NCBI GenBank assembly: GCA_002293105.1
Contig: DBCP01000155.1
Coordinates: 18,431 to 29,758 of the forward strand
Direction of reading: 5' to 3'
Source of the DNA: Bacteroidetes bacterium UBA955
Lineage (GTDB): Bacteria; Bacteroidota; Bacteroidia; NS11-12g; UBA955
Length of the DNA stretch: 11,328 nucleotides
Every line of letters starts with the position of its first letter. The stretch's first letter is position 1. The position numbers and the translations under genes were made by a program. Of the stretch, positions 1 through 7,070 are shown in pieces. The notes beneath the pieces were generated by a model. That model did not search any database and had not been told where the DNA came from. It saw only the letters and a list, made by a program, of their open reading frames with translations.

Positions 1-111
1 ACCAATCGGAGGGGAAATGGAATCAGCGTTTACAGCTTGACCCACACACAAAATTGTTTGCAACAATCCAACTGTAACACAGCATTTCACCAAAATGCCC
101 CGCATCAACAT
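1..111 (-). CDS. Candidate exported protein, N-terminal fragment (runs off left edge)
   Basis: An open minus-strand frame starts at ATG 109-111 (or the in-frame ATG at 103-105) and stays open to the first base of the window. Counted from the second ATG, it has a basic start (MRGILVK), a hydrophobic stretch of about 16 residues (CCVTVGLLQTILCVGQ) and an AVNA-like signal-peptidase I site before DSISPP. That is the layout of a Sec signal peptide. It begins 6 or 12 nt after the stop of the small membrane gene, on the same strand, so it could be the third gene of a lon-led transcript. Only about 35 codons are visible and no family is recognisable. A competing plus-strand frame ending at 77 also reads plausibly, so the assignment is tentative. 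Confidence 0.4.
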   Translation of the reverse strand, partial: MLMRGILVKCCVTVGLLQTILCVGQAVNADSISPPIG

Positions 112-117
112 GAAGAA

Positions 118-276
118 TTATTTAAAGACAAATCGCACCAAAATCACACACAGCGCCACTGCGAACATCAAAATCGAGATTCTGTTCATACCGTGCATCA
201 TACGCAAGTTCAGGTTCGATTTACTGCCCTCTTGTTTGCGGAAAGTAAGGTAGGACAAGATTTTTTTGAAGATCAT
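118..276 (-). CDS. Small single-pass membrane protein, 52 aa, downstream of lon
   Basis: The protein has a short basic N-terminus (MIFKKILSYLTFRK), a polar linker, a motif NLNLRMMHGMNRIS at residues 21-34, and one hydrophobic helix at about residues 33-51 ending in a basic residue. The composition suggests a small inner-membrane protein. The motif resembles a family of roughly 50-60-residue Bacteroidota membrane proteins of unknown function; I recall DUF6728 but cannot confirm it. I chose ATG 274-276 rather than the upstream in-frame ATG at 345. The longer form would overlap the end of lon, and a perfect TAAGTTTG -7 box lies 6 nt before the shorter start. It sits 28 nt after the lon stop and may be transcribed both from lon and from its own promoter. 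The function is unknown. Confidence 0.6.
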   Translation of the reverse strand: MIFKKILSYLTFRKQEGSKSNLNLRMMHGMNRISILMFAVALCVILVRFVFK

Positions 277-282
277 AATGAA

Positions 283-290
283 CAAACTTA
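283..290 (-). promoter_or_regulatory. Putative -7 promoter box (TAAGTTTG) for the small membrane gene
   Basis: On the minus strand the bases read TAAGTTTG, a perfect match to the Bacteroidota -7 consensus TAnnTTTG. It lies 6 nt before the ATG of the 52-aa gene. No convincing TTTG/TTG -33 element is visible at the usual spacing. Transcription from here would start at or within a few bases of the ATG. Confidence 0.45.
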
Positions 291-304
291 AATAAAAACC
301 TTGG

Positions 305-2794
305 CTATTCTGTTGAATTCTTGCCTTTTTCTTGTAAGACTGCATGAATATCGATGGGATGCTTCACTGCCGTATGGGTTAGGGCCAAATCCAAGACCTG
401 CAACATGTTATTCACGTAAGAAAATTGCAATCCATCTAAGTATTTGGCCGGAATGTCCAATACATCCTTCTTGTTTTGTTCACACAAAATAACCTCTTTG
501 ATACCTGCACGCTTGGCGGCCAACAATTTTTCTTTGATTCCACCCACAGGCAGTACCTTTCCCCTTAACGTAATCTCACCAGTCATCGCCAAGTGGCTTT
601 TCACTTTGACTTGGGTAAACAAAGACGCCAAACTGGTTAGGATGGCAATACCCGCACTCGGACCGTCTTTTGGAATCGCACCCGCTGGAAAATGCACATG
701 AATATCCCACATATCAAAAACCCGGGCATCGATATTCAAGTAGTCTGCGTGGGCTTTTAAATACGATTTGGCCAACATCACACTCTCCTTCATCACATCG
801 CCCAACTGACCGGTGATCATCAACTGTCCCTTACCCCGAGACAGCTTGCTTTCTACGAACAATACCGAACCACCCATTGGACTCCACGCGAGGCCTGAAA
901 CAACACCTGCAGTCTCGTTGTTCTCATACATTTCAGGCTCCAATTTCTCAGCCCCAAGGATATTTTCCACTTCGGTGATACCCATTTGCTTTTTCAATGG
1001 CTCATCCAGTGCAATGGATTTTGCCACTGACCTTGCCAATGCAGCAACGCGTTTATCCAAAGAACGCACACCACTCTCTCTGGTATACTGTTCGATGATG
1101 ATTTCAAGGGCTTTATCGCTCACTTTGAATTGGGTTGTTTTTAATCCATGGGCTTTCCGCTGCTTGGGAATCAAGTATTTCTTCGCGATTTCGATTTTCT
1201 CCTCAATGCTATATCCATGAATTTCAATGATTTCCATACGATCTAACAAAGCTGGCTGAATCGTATCTAGGTTGTTTGCCGTGGCCACAAACAAAACCTT
1301 GCTCAAATCGTAATCCAACTCCAAGTAATTGTCGTAAAAGGTGCTATTTTGCTCAGGGTCCAACACCTCCAACATGGCAGAAGACGGATCTCCGCGAAAA
1401 TCCCGACCCAGTTTATCGATTTCATCGAGCACGAACACGGGGTTTGACGTTCCCGACTTTTTCAAATTCTGTAAAATGCGCCCTGGCATCGCACCAATAT
1501 ACGTCTTACGGTGTCCACGAATCTCAGATTCATCATGTAGACCACCCAAACTCATGCGCACGTATTTACGTCCCAAAGCCCGAGCAATGCTCTTTCCAAG
1601 CGATGTTTTACCCACACCCGGAGGGCCATACAAACAAATGATGGGCGAACGCATATCGCCTTTCAACTTGAGTACGGCAAGGTATTCAAGGATGCGTTTC
1701 TTTACCTTCTCCAGACCAAAATGATCTTCATCGAACACATCTTGGGCATGGTGAATATCAAAATTATCGCTGCTCAAGGTATCCCAAGGCAAATCCAACA
1801 TCAGTTGCACGTAGTTTAACCCCACTGAATAATCGGGGGAAGCTGGATTCACACGCATCAAACGATCGAGTTCTTTGGTAAAATGCTCATGAACCTCTTT
1901 CGACCAAGATTTTGCGGCACCTTTCTCTCGCAAATTTTGAATTTCTTTGTCGGGCGAATCACCGCCCAACTCCTCTTGAATCGCACGAATTTGCTGCTGT
2001 AAAAAATACTCCTTCTGCTGCTTGTCCATGTCGGTGCGAACCTTGCTCTGTATCTGATCTTTTAACTCCAGCAACTGCAATTCTTGGGTAACATGGGTGA
2101 GCACGATGGTTGCACGCACCGCAGGCTCTAACGTCTCAAGGAGGGTTTGTTTTTCACTTTGGGAAATATTGAGATTGCTACTGACAAAGTGAATCAAAAA
2201 AGTCTTCGAGTCGATGTTTCTCAGTGCAACACTGGCCTCAGATGGGATTTGGGGCGATAGATTGATGATTTTGTGCGATATATCGCGGATGGAATCGATG
2301 GTGGCTTTGTATTCCTTGGACTCCTTTGCAGACAAATCAGGCAGTGAACTCACCTTGGCCCTAAAATAGGGTTCAGTTTGGGTGTATTCGTCGATTTTAA
2401 TGCGTCGCTTACCTTGCAAAATAACGGTTGAGCTGCCGTCAGGCATGCGCATCATGCGAACAATCTGCGCCAAAGTACCTACATTGTATAGGTCATCGAT
2501 GCTTGGATCTTCTACGCTGGGGTTCTTTTGCGCCACCACTGCGATAATTTTATCGCGCTTGTTGGCGTCTTTAATCAAACGGATGCTCTTGTCACGGCCT
2601 ACAGTTATGGGAAAAATCACACCTGGATAAAGCACCGTATTTCTCATGGTGAGCACGGCAAGTTCTGCAGGGACCTCTAACTTGTTACTTTCATCCTCCT
2701 CTTGCTTGGAGAATAACGGCAAAAACTCTGGCGCATCCTCAAAAGAGTCGGAATCTGAATCATTGGTAAAAAACACTTCTTTGTTGTTAAACAT
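305..2794 (-). CDS. lon: ATP-dependent protease La (Lon), 829 aa
   Basis: Lon is a cytoplasmic hexameric AAA+ serine protease that degrades misfolded and selected regulatory proteins. The order is canonical. An acidic N-terminal extension (about 1-40) is followed by the LON substrate-binding domain (about 43-240), a coiled region with YFLQQQIRAIQEELG (263-277), and the AAA+ module. The AAA+ module has Walker A GPPGVGKT (390-397), Walker B VFVLDEID (453-460), a sensor-1-like ATANN (504-508), and a sensor-2 region around ESGVRSLD (573-580). The protease domain has catalytic Ser713 in KDGPSAG and Lys756 in GGIKEK, giving the Ser-Lys dyad at the same 43-residue spacing as in E. coli Lon. At 829 residues it is slightly longer than E. 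coli Lon, as is usual for Bacteroidota. It is divergent from the lipoprotein gene and is followed at 28 nt by a small membrane gene. No CIRCE element is seen upstream. The enzyme looks intact. Confidence 0.98.
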   Translation of the reverse strand: MFNNKEVFFTNDSDSDSFEDAPEFLPLFSKQEEDESNKLEVPAELAVLTMRNTVLYPGVIFPITVGRDKSIRLIKDANKRDKIIAVVAQKNPSVEDPSIDDLYNVGTLAQIVRMMRMPDGSSTVILQGKRRIKIDEYTQTEPYFRAKVSSLPDLSAKESKEYKATIDSIRDISHKIINLSPQIPSEASVALRNIDSKTFLIHFVSSNLNISQSEKQTLLETLEPAVRATIVLTHVTQELQLLELKDQIQSKVRTDMDKQQKEYFLQQQIRAIQEELGGDSPDKEIQNLREKGAAKSWSKEVHEHFTKELDRLMRVNPASPDYSVGLNYVQLMLDLPWDTLSSDNFDIHHAQDVFDEDHFGLEKVKKRILEYLAVLKLKGDMRSPIICLYGPPGVGKTSLGKSIARALGRKYVRMSLGGLHDESEIRGHRKTYIGAMPGRILQNLKKSGTSNPVFVLDEIDKLGRDFRGDPSSAMLEVLDPEQNSTFYDNYLELDYDLSKVLFVATANNLDTIQPALLDRMEIIEIHGYSIEEKIEIAKKYLIPKQRKAHGLKTTQFKVSDKALEIIIEQYTRESGVRSLDKRVAALARSVAKSIALDEPLKKQMGITEVENILGAEKLEPEMYENNETAGVVSGLAWSPMGGSVLFVESKLSRGKGQLMITGQLGDVMKESVMLAKSYLKAHADYLNIDARVFDMWDIHVHFPAGAIPKDGPSAGIAILTSLASLFTQVKVKSHLAMTGEITLRGKVLPVGGIKEKLLAAKRAGIKEVILCEQNKKDVLDIPAKYLDGLQFSYVNNMLQVLDLALTHTAVKHPIDIHAVLQEKGKNSTE

Positions 2795-2801
2795 CGGACC
2801 A

Positions 2802-2835
2802 CGAAAATATCAATGCTTGTGCCAAAGGCTGCAAT
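2802..2835 (-). promoter_or_regulatory. Putative lon promoter (ATTG-N22-TATTTTCG)
   Basis: On the minus strand TATTTTCG (2802-2809) matches the Bacteroidota -7 consensus TAnnTTTG at all but one fixed position. It ends 7 nt before the lon ATG. ATTG (2832-2835) lies 22 nt upstream, near the expected -33 distance. The same ATTG-N22 arrangement occurs before guaA. Confidence 0.4.
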
Positions 2836-2880
2836 GCGACAAAAATGGATTGTAAAACTTTTGCTATGACAATTTGTCGC
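2836..2880. repeat. 8-bp inverted repeat in the lon/lipoprotein divergent intergenic region
   Basis: GCGACAAA at 2836-2843 is mirrored by TTTGTCGC at 2873-2880, with 29 bp between the arms. The right arm also lies in a tighter imperfect palindrome, GACAATTTGTC (2868-2878). The pair sits between the predicted -33 elements of the two divergent promoters, where a regulator binding site would be expected. No known operator consensus is recognised. Confidence 0.4.
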
Positions 2881-2904
2881 TAATCGAAAATAGATGCGGT
2901 TTGA

Positions 2905-2935
2905 TTTGGAAAACTGCGTTTTTTCTTGAAATTTG
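2905..2935 (+). promoter_or_regulatory. Putative lipoprotein-gene promoter (TTTG-N19-GAAATTTG)
   Basis: TTTG at 2905-2908 is followed after 19 nt by GAAATTTG at 2928-2935. The pair fits the Bacteroidota pattern TTTG-N19-21-TAnnTTTG with one mismatch in the -7 box. It leaves 18 nt of A/T-rich sequence before the ATG at 2954, with no Shine-Dalgarno. This is the most complete promoter in the window. Confidence 0.5.
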
Positions 2936-2953
2936 CGATATAAACAAATAAAT

Positions 2954-3805
2954 ATGAAACTGAAACATTTACTTCTCGCGTTGACTTTGCCAGTAGTTGC
3001 CTTCTTAGGCTCTTGCGGTGGTGACAGCAACGACCCAAAGCCGACCATTTCGTTGACCGCCGGCGCAAAATTTGTGAGCAGCGACATTAGCGTAATGAGT
3101 GATTCAATGTTGTCTTTCTCAATTGCTGCAACGTCTGGTTCAGGTGCTTTGAGTGGCATTTCAGCCAATTACAGCATTAATGGCAAACCCGCAGTATCTA
3201 TCAAAGACACATCCGTGAACGGTAACGCGGTTGCATTTGTGATCAAGAATCGTTTGGCTGCGAGTATCGACGATATCGTAACCTACACCTTCACCGCAAA
3301 AGATGCCAACGGACAAACTGCTTCTACATCCGTAAAAATCACGGTAATCCCCCCTACTGCTCCTTTGGTAGGTTTCTCTAGCCAATTGGTTTACAACGCT
3401 TTGAACGCAGGCTTTGAAAATGCTTATGACCTAAACAAAGGTGTTGGTTTGAAAACCAATGACAATGCAACAAGAAAAGATTTGTTGGATAAAACCGCTA
3501 CTGGTGCTGCCCAATTTGCGAAAGTTTGGGGATCTGACAACAACAGTAAATTCGTTAAGGTGACCGCCAACGATTATACCAACGCTTCCACAACCACCTA
3601 TTTGTGGAATTTGTGGAAAGCCAATGGCTCAACTGCGATAGCTCAGACTGCTCCTTTGGCGGTGGGCGATGTTTACTTGGTGAAAACTGGTCAAGATCTT
3701 CCTTTCAACTTGTACCTCATTAAAGTGACCAAAATCCAGGATTTACCTGCGATTGGAAACCACAACGATTACATCGAATTCGGATACAAGAAAATCGACG
3801 ATTAA
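2954..3805 (+). CDS. Exported lipoprotein with an N-terminal Ig-like beta-sandwich region, 283 aa
   Basis: The N-terminus is a lipoprotein signal peptide: MKLKH, then a hydrophobic core, then FLGS before Cys21, followed by GGDSND. The protein should be lipidated at Cys21 and anchored in the envelope. The acidic, Gly-rich residues after the cysteine resemble those of surface-directed Bacteroidota lipoproteins. Residues about 30-138 alternate Ser/Thr-rich strands and end in a strand reading DIVTYTFTAKDANGQT, as in Ig, cadherin or PKD-like beta-sandwich domains. The C-terminal half (about 145-283, starting near GFSSQLVYNALNAGFENAYD) is a separate domain that I do not recognise. I chose the ATG at 2954; an upstream in-frame TTG at 2933 lies inside the -7 box. 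It is a single-gene unit with its own promoter and terminator. Lipoprotein status is fairly sure; the function is unknown. Confidence 0.85.
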   Translation: MKLKHLLLALTLPVVAFLGSCGGDSNDPKPTISLTAGAKFVSSDISVMSDSMLSFSIAATSGSGALSGISANYSINGKPAVSIKDTSVNGNAVAFVIKNRLAASIDDIVTYTFTAKDANGQTASTSVKITVIPPTAPLVGFSSQLVYNALNAGFENAYDLNKGVGLKTNDNATRKDLLDKTATGAAQFAKVWGSDNNSKFVKVTANDYTNASTTTYLWNLWKANGSTAIAQTAPLAVGDVYLVKTGQDLPFNLYLIKVTKIQDLPAIGNHNDYIEFGYKKIDD

Positions 3806-3830
3806 TCTCAACTAACACAAATACTATTGC

Positions 3831-3857
3831 AAAAACCCCGCATACGCGGGGTTTTTT
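3831..3857 (+). terminator. Intrinsic terminator after the lipoprotein gene
   Basis: CCCCGC (3836-3841) pairs with GCGGGG (3846-3851) around a 4-nt ATAC loop. The stem is followed by six T residues (3852-3857) and preceded by five A residues, which can extend the stem with A-U pairs. It lies 25 nt after the lipoprotein stop codon and separates that gene from pfkA. The flanking A-tract could allow some function in the other orientation too. Confidence 0.9.
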
Positions 3858-3883
3858 GTTAATAATCGCAACGAAATAATGTC

Positions 3884-3891
3884 GTATTTTG
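3884..3891 (+). promoter_or_regulatory. Putative pfkA -7 box (imperfect, TATTTTG)
   Basis: TATTTTG at 3885-3891 is one base shorter than TAnnTTTG; aligned as an 8-mer (GTATTTTG) it keeps the TTTG half. It ends 6 nt before the GTG start. The nearest TTTG upstream (3855-3858) is in the terminator T-tract, 25 nt away, which is longer than usual. An in-frame TAG at 3892-3894 shows that the coding start cannot lie upstream of this box. Confidence 0.3.
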
Positions 3892-3897
3892 TAGTCC

Positions 3898-4866
3898 GTG
3901 AAAAAAATCGCAGTACTTACATCAGGCGGTGACGCACCAGGCATGAATGCTTGCATACGCGCCGTAATCCGCGCTTGTGCTCATTATAATTTGGATGTTT
4001 ATGGCATTCATAGAGGCTACCAAGGTTTGATAGAAAATGAAATTTTTCCGATGAACCCAAGCAGTGTAGCGAACATCATTCAAATGGGCGGAACCATTCT
4101 AAAAACGGCCAGAAGCAAAGACTTTATGACCCCAGAAGGCCGATTACAAGCCCACGAAAACTTAAAAGCTCTGGGCATTGAAGGAATAGTTTGTATCGGT
4201 GGAAACGGAACCTACACCGGAGCCATGATTTTCGAAAAAGAATTTGGACTACCCAGTATAGGCTGCCCCGGAACCATTGATAATGATCTTTGGGGTACAG
4301 ACGCCACCATCGGCTACGATACCGCCATCAATACAGCCATGGAGGCCATCGATAAAATTCGCGATACAGCAGATGCTCATAACCGTGTGTTTTTTATTGA
4401 AGTCATGGGCCGACATTCCGGCCACATCGCATTGCATGCCGGTATTGCCGGTGGTGCAGAAGGAATTTTCGTCCCAGAGCGTGGCAATGAATTTGCCGAT
4501 ATGGTAAAATTGTACGAATCCAAAGCGCGTAAAAAAGAGTTTAGCATTTTTGTGGTTGCTGAGGGTGAAGAAGAAGGCCATGCCTACGATATTGCCAAAC
4601 GTTTCCAAGCAATCTATCCCGATACTGACTGCAAAGTAACGGTACTCGGACACATACAACGCGGTGGGCGACCTACTGCCAACGACCGAATCCTCGCTTC
4701 CCGATTGGGCGCGCATGCCGTGAAAGCATTGATCGAAGGTCAGCGAAATCAAGCGGTTGGTGTGGTTGATAACAACATCAAATTCACGCCTTTCCAAGAA
4801 GCCATCGAACACAAGAAAGATATTCAGGACAATCTTTGGACCCTAAACACCATCATCACCCGATAA
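3898..4866 (+). CDS. pfkA: 6-phosphofructokinase, 322 aa, GTG start
   Basis: The protein belongs to the PfkA family, which phosphorylates fructose 6-phosphate to fructose 1,6-bisphosphate in glycolysis. Visible motifs are GGDAPGMN (10-17), TARS (70-73), PGTIDND (124-130) with the catalytic-base Asp128, EVMGRHSG (168-175) with the substrate-binding Arg172, and GHIQRGG (251-257) with the His/Arg that contact sugar phosphate. The Gly after the ATP-loop position (Gly104) favours ATP over pyrophosphate. The loop itself reads GGNGT (101-105) instead of the usual GGDGS/T, so the Asp that E. coli numbering calls Asp103 (Mg-ATP site) is Asn. The length is normal. GTG is the only start that keeps the first motif, because an in-frame TAG lies just upstream at 3892. 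It is followed 10 nt later by recN, so the two are probably co-transcribed. Confidence 0.95.
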   Translation: MKKIAVLTSGGDAPGMNACIRAVIRACAHYNLDVYGIHRGYQGLIENEIFPMNPSSVANIIQMGGTILKTARSKDFMTPEGRLQAHENLKALGIEGIVCIGGNGTYTGAMIFEKEFGLPSIGCPGTIDNDLWGTDATIGYDTAINTAMEAIDKIRDTADAHNRVFFIEVMGRHSGHIALHAGIAGGAEGIFVPERGNEFADMVKLYESKARKKEFSIFVVAEGEEEGHAYDIAKRFQAIYPDTDCKVTVLGHIQRGGRPTANDRILASRLGAHAVKALIEGQRNQAVGVVDNNIKFTPFQEAIEHKKDIQDNLWTLNTIITR

Positions 4867-4876
4867 ACATTTTCGC

Positions 4877-6541
4877 ATGTTAACCCATTTGAGAATCCAA
4901 AATTACGCGTTAATTAAAGCGTTAGACATCGATTTTCATTCGGGTTTTACGAGCATCACTGGTGAAACCGGTGCCGGAAAAAGTATTCTTCTCGGTGCAA
5001 TAGGCTTGGTCATGGGTGATCGTGGCGATAGTTCAGCCATCCTTGACCCTACCCAAAAGTGTATCATCGAAGCAGAATTCAACTTACAGCTTTTGGGGTT
5101 GGCAACGTCATTTGAGGAAAGAGACCTTGATTATGCAGAGCACTGCACAGTACGGAGAGAATGGCATCCAAACGGAAAAACACGCGCATTCATCAACGAC
5201 ACACCCGTTACCGTTTCAGAATTGAAATGGCTCGGTAGTCAATTGCTTGAAATTCACTCCCAACACACGGGCCTTCTGGTAACCCAAGCCGATGAACAGA
5301 TGAAATTGTTGGATGCCTTTGCAGGAACTGACGAACTGTTACTGTGTTACAGAAGCACCTTGCAAGAAGTACAGCAACTCAATCAATCCCTCAAGGAAAA
5401 ACAAGCGCAATTAACCCAAATACAGCGAGATTCTGATTACCACCAATACCTATTGAATGAGTTGCAACAATTCAACCCTGTGGTTGGTGAAGAATTGGAT
5501 TTGGAACAAGAAATATCCTTATTAAGTCAATCAGAACAACTCTCTTTTGCATTGTCGAAATCCTCAGCTATGTTAGACGGTGGCGATGGTAGCCTACTGG
5601 ATTTGGCCAGTAAAATCAAGGCTGAATTGAAGAGTTTCTCCGGATTAGGCAAAGATTTGGGCGAATTTTTCGAACGCATTAATCAGCTTGGAATCGAGGC
5701 GAAAGAACTATCTCGAGACATCGAAAGTGCCATTCACAACCACGAGAGTAACCCAGCACGGCTTGAAGAAATCAACGAGCGATTTACTGCGTTGCAATTG
5801 TTGTTGCGCAAACATGGATTTTCAGAGGCCCAAGAACTATTGAACAAGAAAGAAGAGCTCGAAGCCACTACCGCAGGAGAGCATCACTTGGAAGCAGAAA
5901 TTGACGCATTGAACAAGGCCTTGGCCGTGGCAAATTCAACCCTTGCAAAACAAGCCGATGAACTTCATCAGCAACGATTATATCGCAAGGACGAACTGTC
6001 TAAACAGGTCATTGGACATCTCCAACAACTTGAGATGCCCTTTGCCCAATTGGAGATTCAATTGCAACAAGAATCACAATATTATGACAACGGCAACAGC
6101 AGAATCACGCTGATGTTTAGTGCAAACAAAGGCCAAACTCCCATGCCCATTGAAAAGGTGGCATCAGGTGGGGAGATTTCCCGGTTGAATTTCTGTTTAA
6201 GAACCATTATTGCCGACCTAAAAAACTTGGCGACGTTAATTTATGACGAAGCAGACACCGGGGTAAGTGGCGAAGTGGCAAGTAGATTGGGTTTCTTGAT
6301 GCGTAAGCAGGGACAGCGTCAACAGATATTGGCAATTACCCACTTGCCACAGGTGGCAGCATCGGGCAACAACCAGTTGTTTGTATATAAAAACAATGAC
6401 GCAGATATCAGTGAAACGCAAATTCGCAGTTTGGATACCGCAGGCCGCGTTCATGCTTTGGCTGAAATGCTTTCAGGGAAAAACCCCAGTGAGGTGGCAA
6501 AGCTCAACGCCCAACATTTATTGGAAATCCAATCCCTCTGA
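4877..6541 (+). CDS. recN: DNA repair protein RecN, 554 aa
   Basis: RecN is an SMC-like ATPase that acts early in double-strand-break repair, probably by holding DNA ends and sister chromosomes together. The head is split between the two ends of the protein. The N-terminal part has Walker A GETGAGKS (29-36) and a Q-loop region around EIHSQH (125-130). The C-terminal part has the ABC signature VASGGEISR (428-436), Walker B LIYDEADTG (454-462) and the switch motif ITHLPQVAA (487-495). Residues about 155-400 are rich in Glu, Gln, Leu and Lys and should form the coiled-coil arms. Walker B reads DEADTG, where DEVDTG or DEIDTG is more usual; the catalytic Asp-Glu pair is kept. The length is typical. 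It lies 10 nt after pfkA with no promoter seen between them. Its last 24 bp overlap the end of rnhA on the other strand. Confidence 0.96.
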   Translation: MLTHLRIQNYALIKALDIDFHSGFTSITGETGAGKSILLGAIGLVMGDRGDSSAILDPTQKCIIEAEFNLQLLGLATSFEERDLDYAEHCTVRREWHPNGKTRAFINDTPVTVSELKWLGSQLLEIHSQHTGLLVTQADEQMKLLDAFAGTDELLLCYRSTLQEVQQLNQSLKEKQAQLTQIQRDSDYHQYLLNELQQFNPVVGEELDLEQEISLLSQSEQLSFALSKSSAMLDGGDGSLLDLASKIKAELKSFSGLGKDLGEFFERINQLGIEAKELSRDIESAIHNHESNPARLEEINERFTALQLLLRKHGFSEAQELLNKKEELEATTAGEHHLEAEIDALNKALAVANSTLAKQADELHQQRLYRKDELSKQVIGHLQQLEMPFAQLEIQLQQESQYYDNGNSRITLMFSANKGQTPMPIEKVASGGEISRLNFCLRTIIADLKNLATLIYDEADTGVSGEVASRLGFLMRKQGQRQQILAITHLPQVAASGNNQLFVYKNNDADISETQIRSLDTAGRVHALAEMLSGKNPSEVAKLNAQHLLEIQSL

Positions 6542-7015
6542 AGCCTTTGCCTCTTGCTCATACCGTTCGTAATTCACGTCGATATCGGTGGGCTTTGACT
6601 GAGCCGCCGTGGTTGCTAGAACATCGCAGCGCTCATTTTCCTTGATGCCGGCATGTCCTTTTACCCAGTAGAATTTGGGTTTGTGAATTTCATATTGACC
6701 CAAAAAGGTTTGCCACAAATCCACATTTTTCACCTTCTTCCACCCTTTTGCCTTCCACCCAAACAACCATTTCTTTTCTATGGCATCGCACACATATTTG
6801 CTATCGGTATATACTTGAATGGATAAACCGGGGGTTTTGATGTGCTTCAACGCCATGATCACAGCCAACAATTCCATGCGGTTGTTGGTGGTTCTACGAA
6901 AGCCGCCCGATAGTTCCTTGCGGTGTTCTGCGTGCATCATGACAGCACCGTATCCACCCGGACCGGGATTACCAAGTGCAGCACCGTCGGTATAAATGAT
7001 GATGGGCAAAGACAT
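6518..7015 (-). CDS. rnhA: Ribonuclease HI, 165 aa
   Basis: RNase HI cuts the RNA strand of RNA-DNA hybrids, removing R-loops and helping clear primer RNA in the cytoplasm. The catalytic carboxylates are in place: Asp10 in YTDGA, Glu48 in NNRMEL, Asp71 in YTDSK and Asp131 in ERCDVLA, plus the active-site His121 in WVKGHAG. A basic handle region, rich in Lys and Trp, lies at about 81-101 and serves hybrid binding in E. coli RnhA. The last roughly 25 residues are a charged tail beyond the conserved fold. The perfect -7 box TAACTTTG ends 4 nt before this ATG, so the message may be leaderless. It is divergent from cinA and convergent with recN. Confidence 0.96.
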   Translation of the reverse strand: MSLPIIIYTDGAALGNPGPGGYGAVMMHAEHRKELSGGFRRTTNNRMELLAVIMALKHIKTPGLSIQVYTDSKYVCDAIEKKWLFGWKAKGWKKVKNVDLWQTFLGQYEIHKPKFYWVKGHAGIKENERCDVLATTAAQSKPTDIDVNYERYEQEAKASEGLDFQ

Positions 7016-7019
7016 AATA

Positions 7020-7027
7020 CAAAGTTA
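7020..7027 (-). promoter_or_regulatory. Putative rnhA -7 box (TAACTTTG)
   Basis: The minus strand reads TAACTTTG, a perfect TAnnTTTG match, only 4 nt before the rnhA ATG. No clear -33 TTTG is found at 19-22 nt further upstream. A transcript from this box would start at about the first base of the ATG. Confidence 0.5.
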
Positions 7028-7062
7028 CACGATTGTGGTGGGCAAGTTCCGCATCGCCGCCG

Positions 7063-7070
7063 TATTTTTG
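7063..7070 (+). promoter_or_regulatory. Putative cinA -7 box (TATTTTTG)
   Basis: TATTTTTG is a perfect TAnnTTTG match and ends 4 nt before the cinA ATG at 7075. The -33 region is weak, with only TGGG at 7039-7042 at about the right distance. The box overlaps the region that would encode a longer CinA N-terminus, which argues for the start at 7075. Confidence 0.5.

Noticed and set aside
37..291. Plus-strand reading frame of 84 codons, rich in His and Gln
   Set aside because: It starts on a TTG, has a composition typical of antisense shadow frames, and is opposite the better-supported small membrane gene and its promoter.
2795..2953. CIRCE/HrcA heat-shock operator upstream of lon
   Set aside because: The TTAGCACTC/GAGTGCTAA arms are absent; the inverted repeat present has a different sequence and spacing.
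2677..3168. Minus-strand frame of 163 codons over the lon start and lipoprotein gene
   Set aside because: It crosses two divergent promoters and overlaps two well-supported genes in other frames; the sequence resembles no protein.
4249..4812. Minus-strand frame of 187 codons inside pfkA
   Set aside because: It is a long antisense shadow of a highly conserved gene, with no promoter and no recognisable domain.
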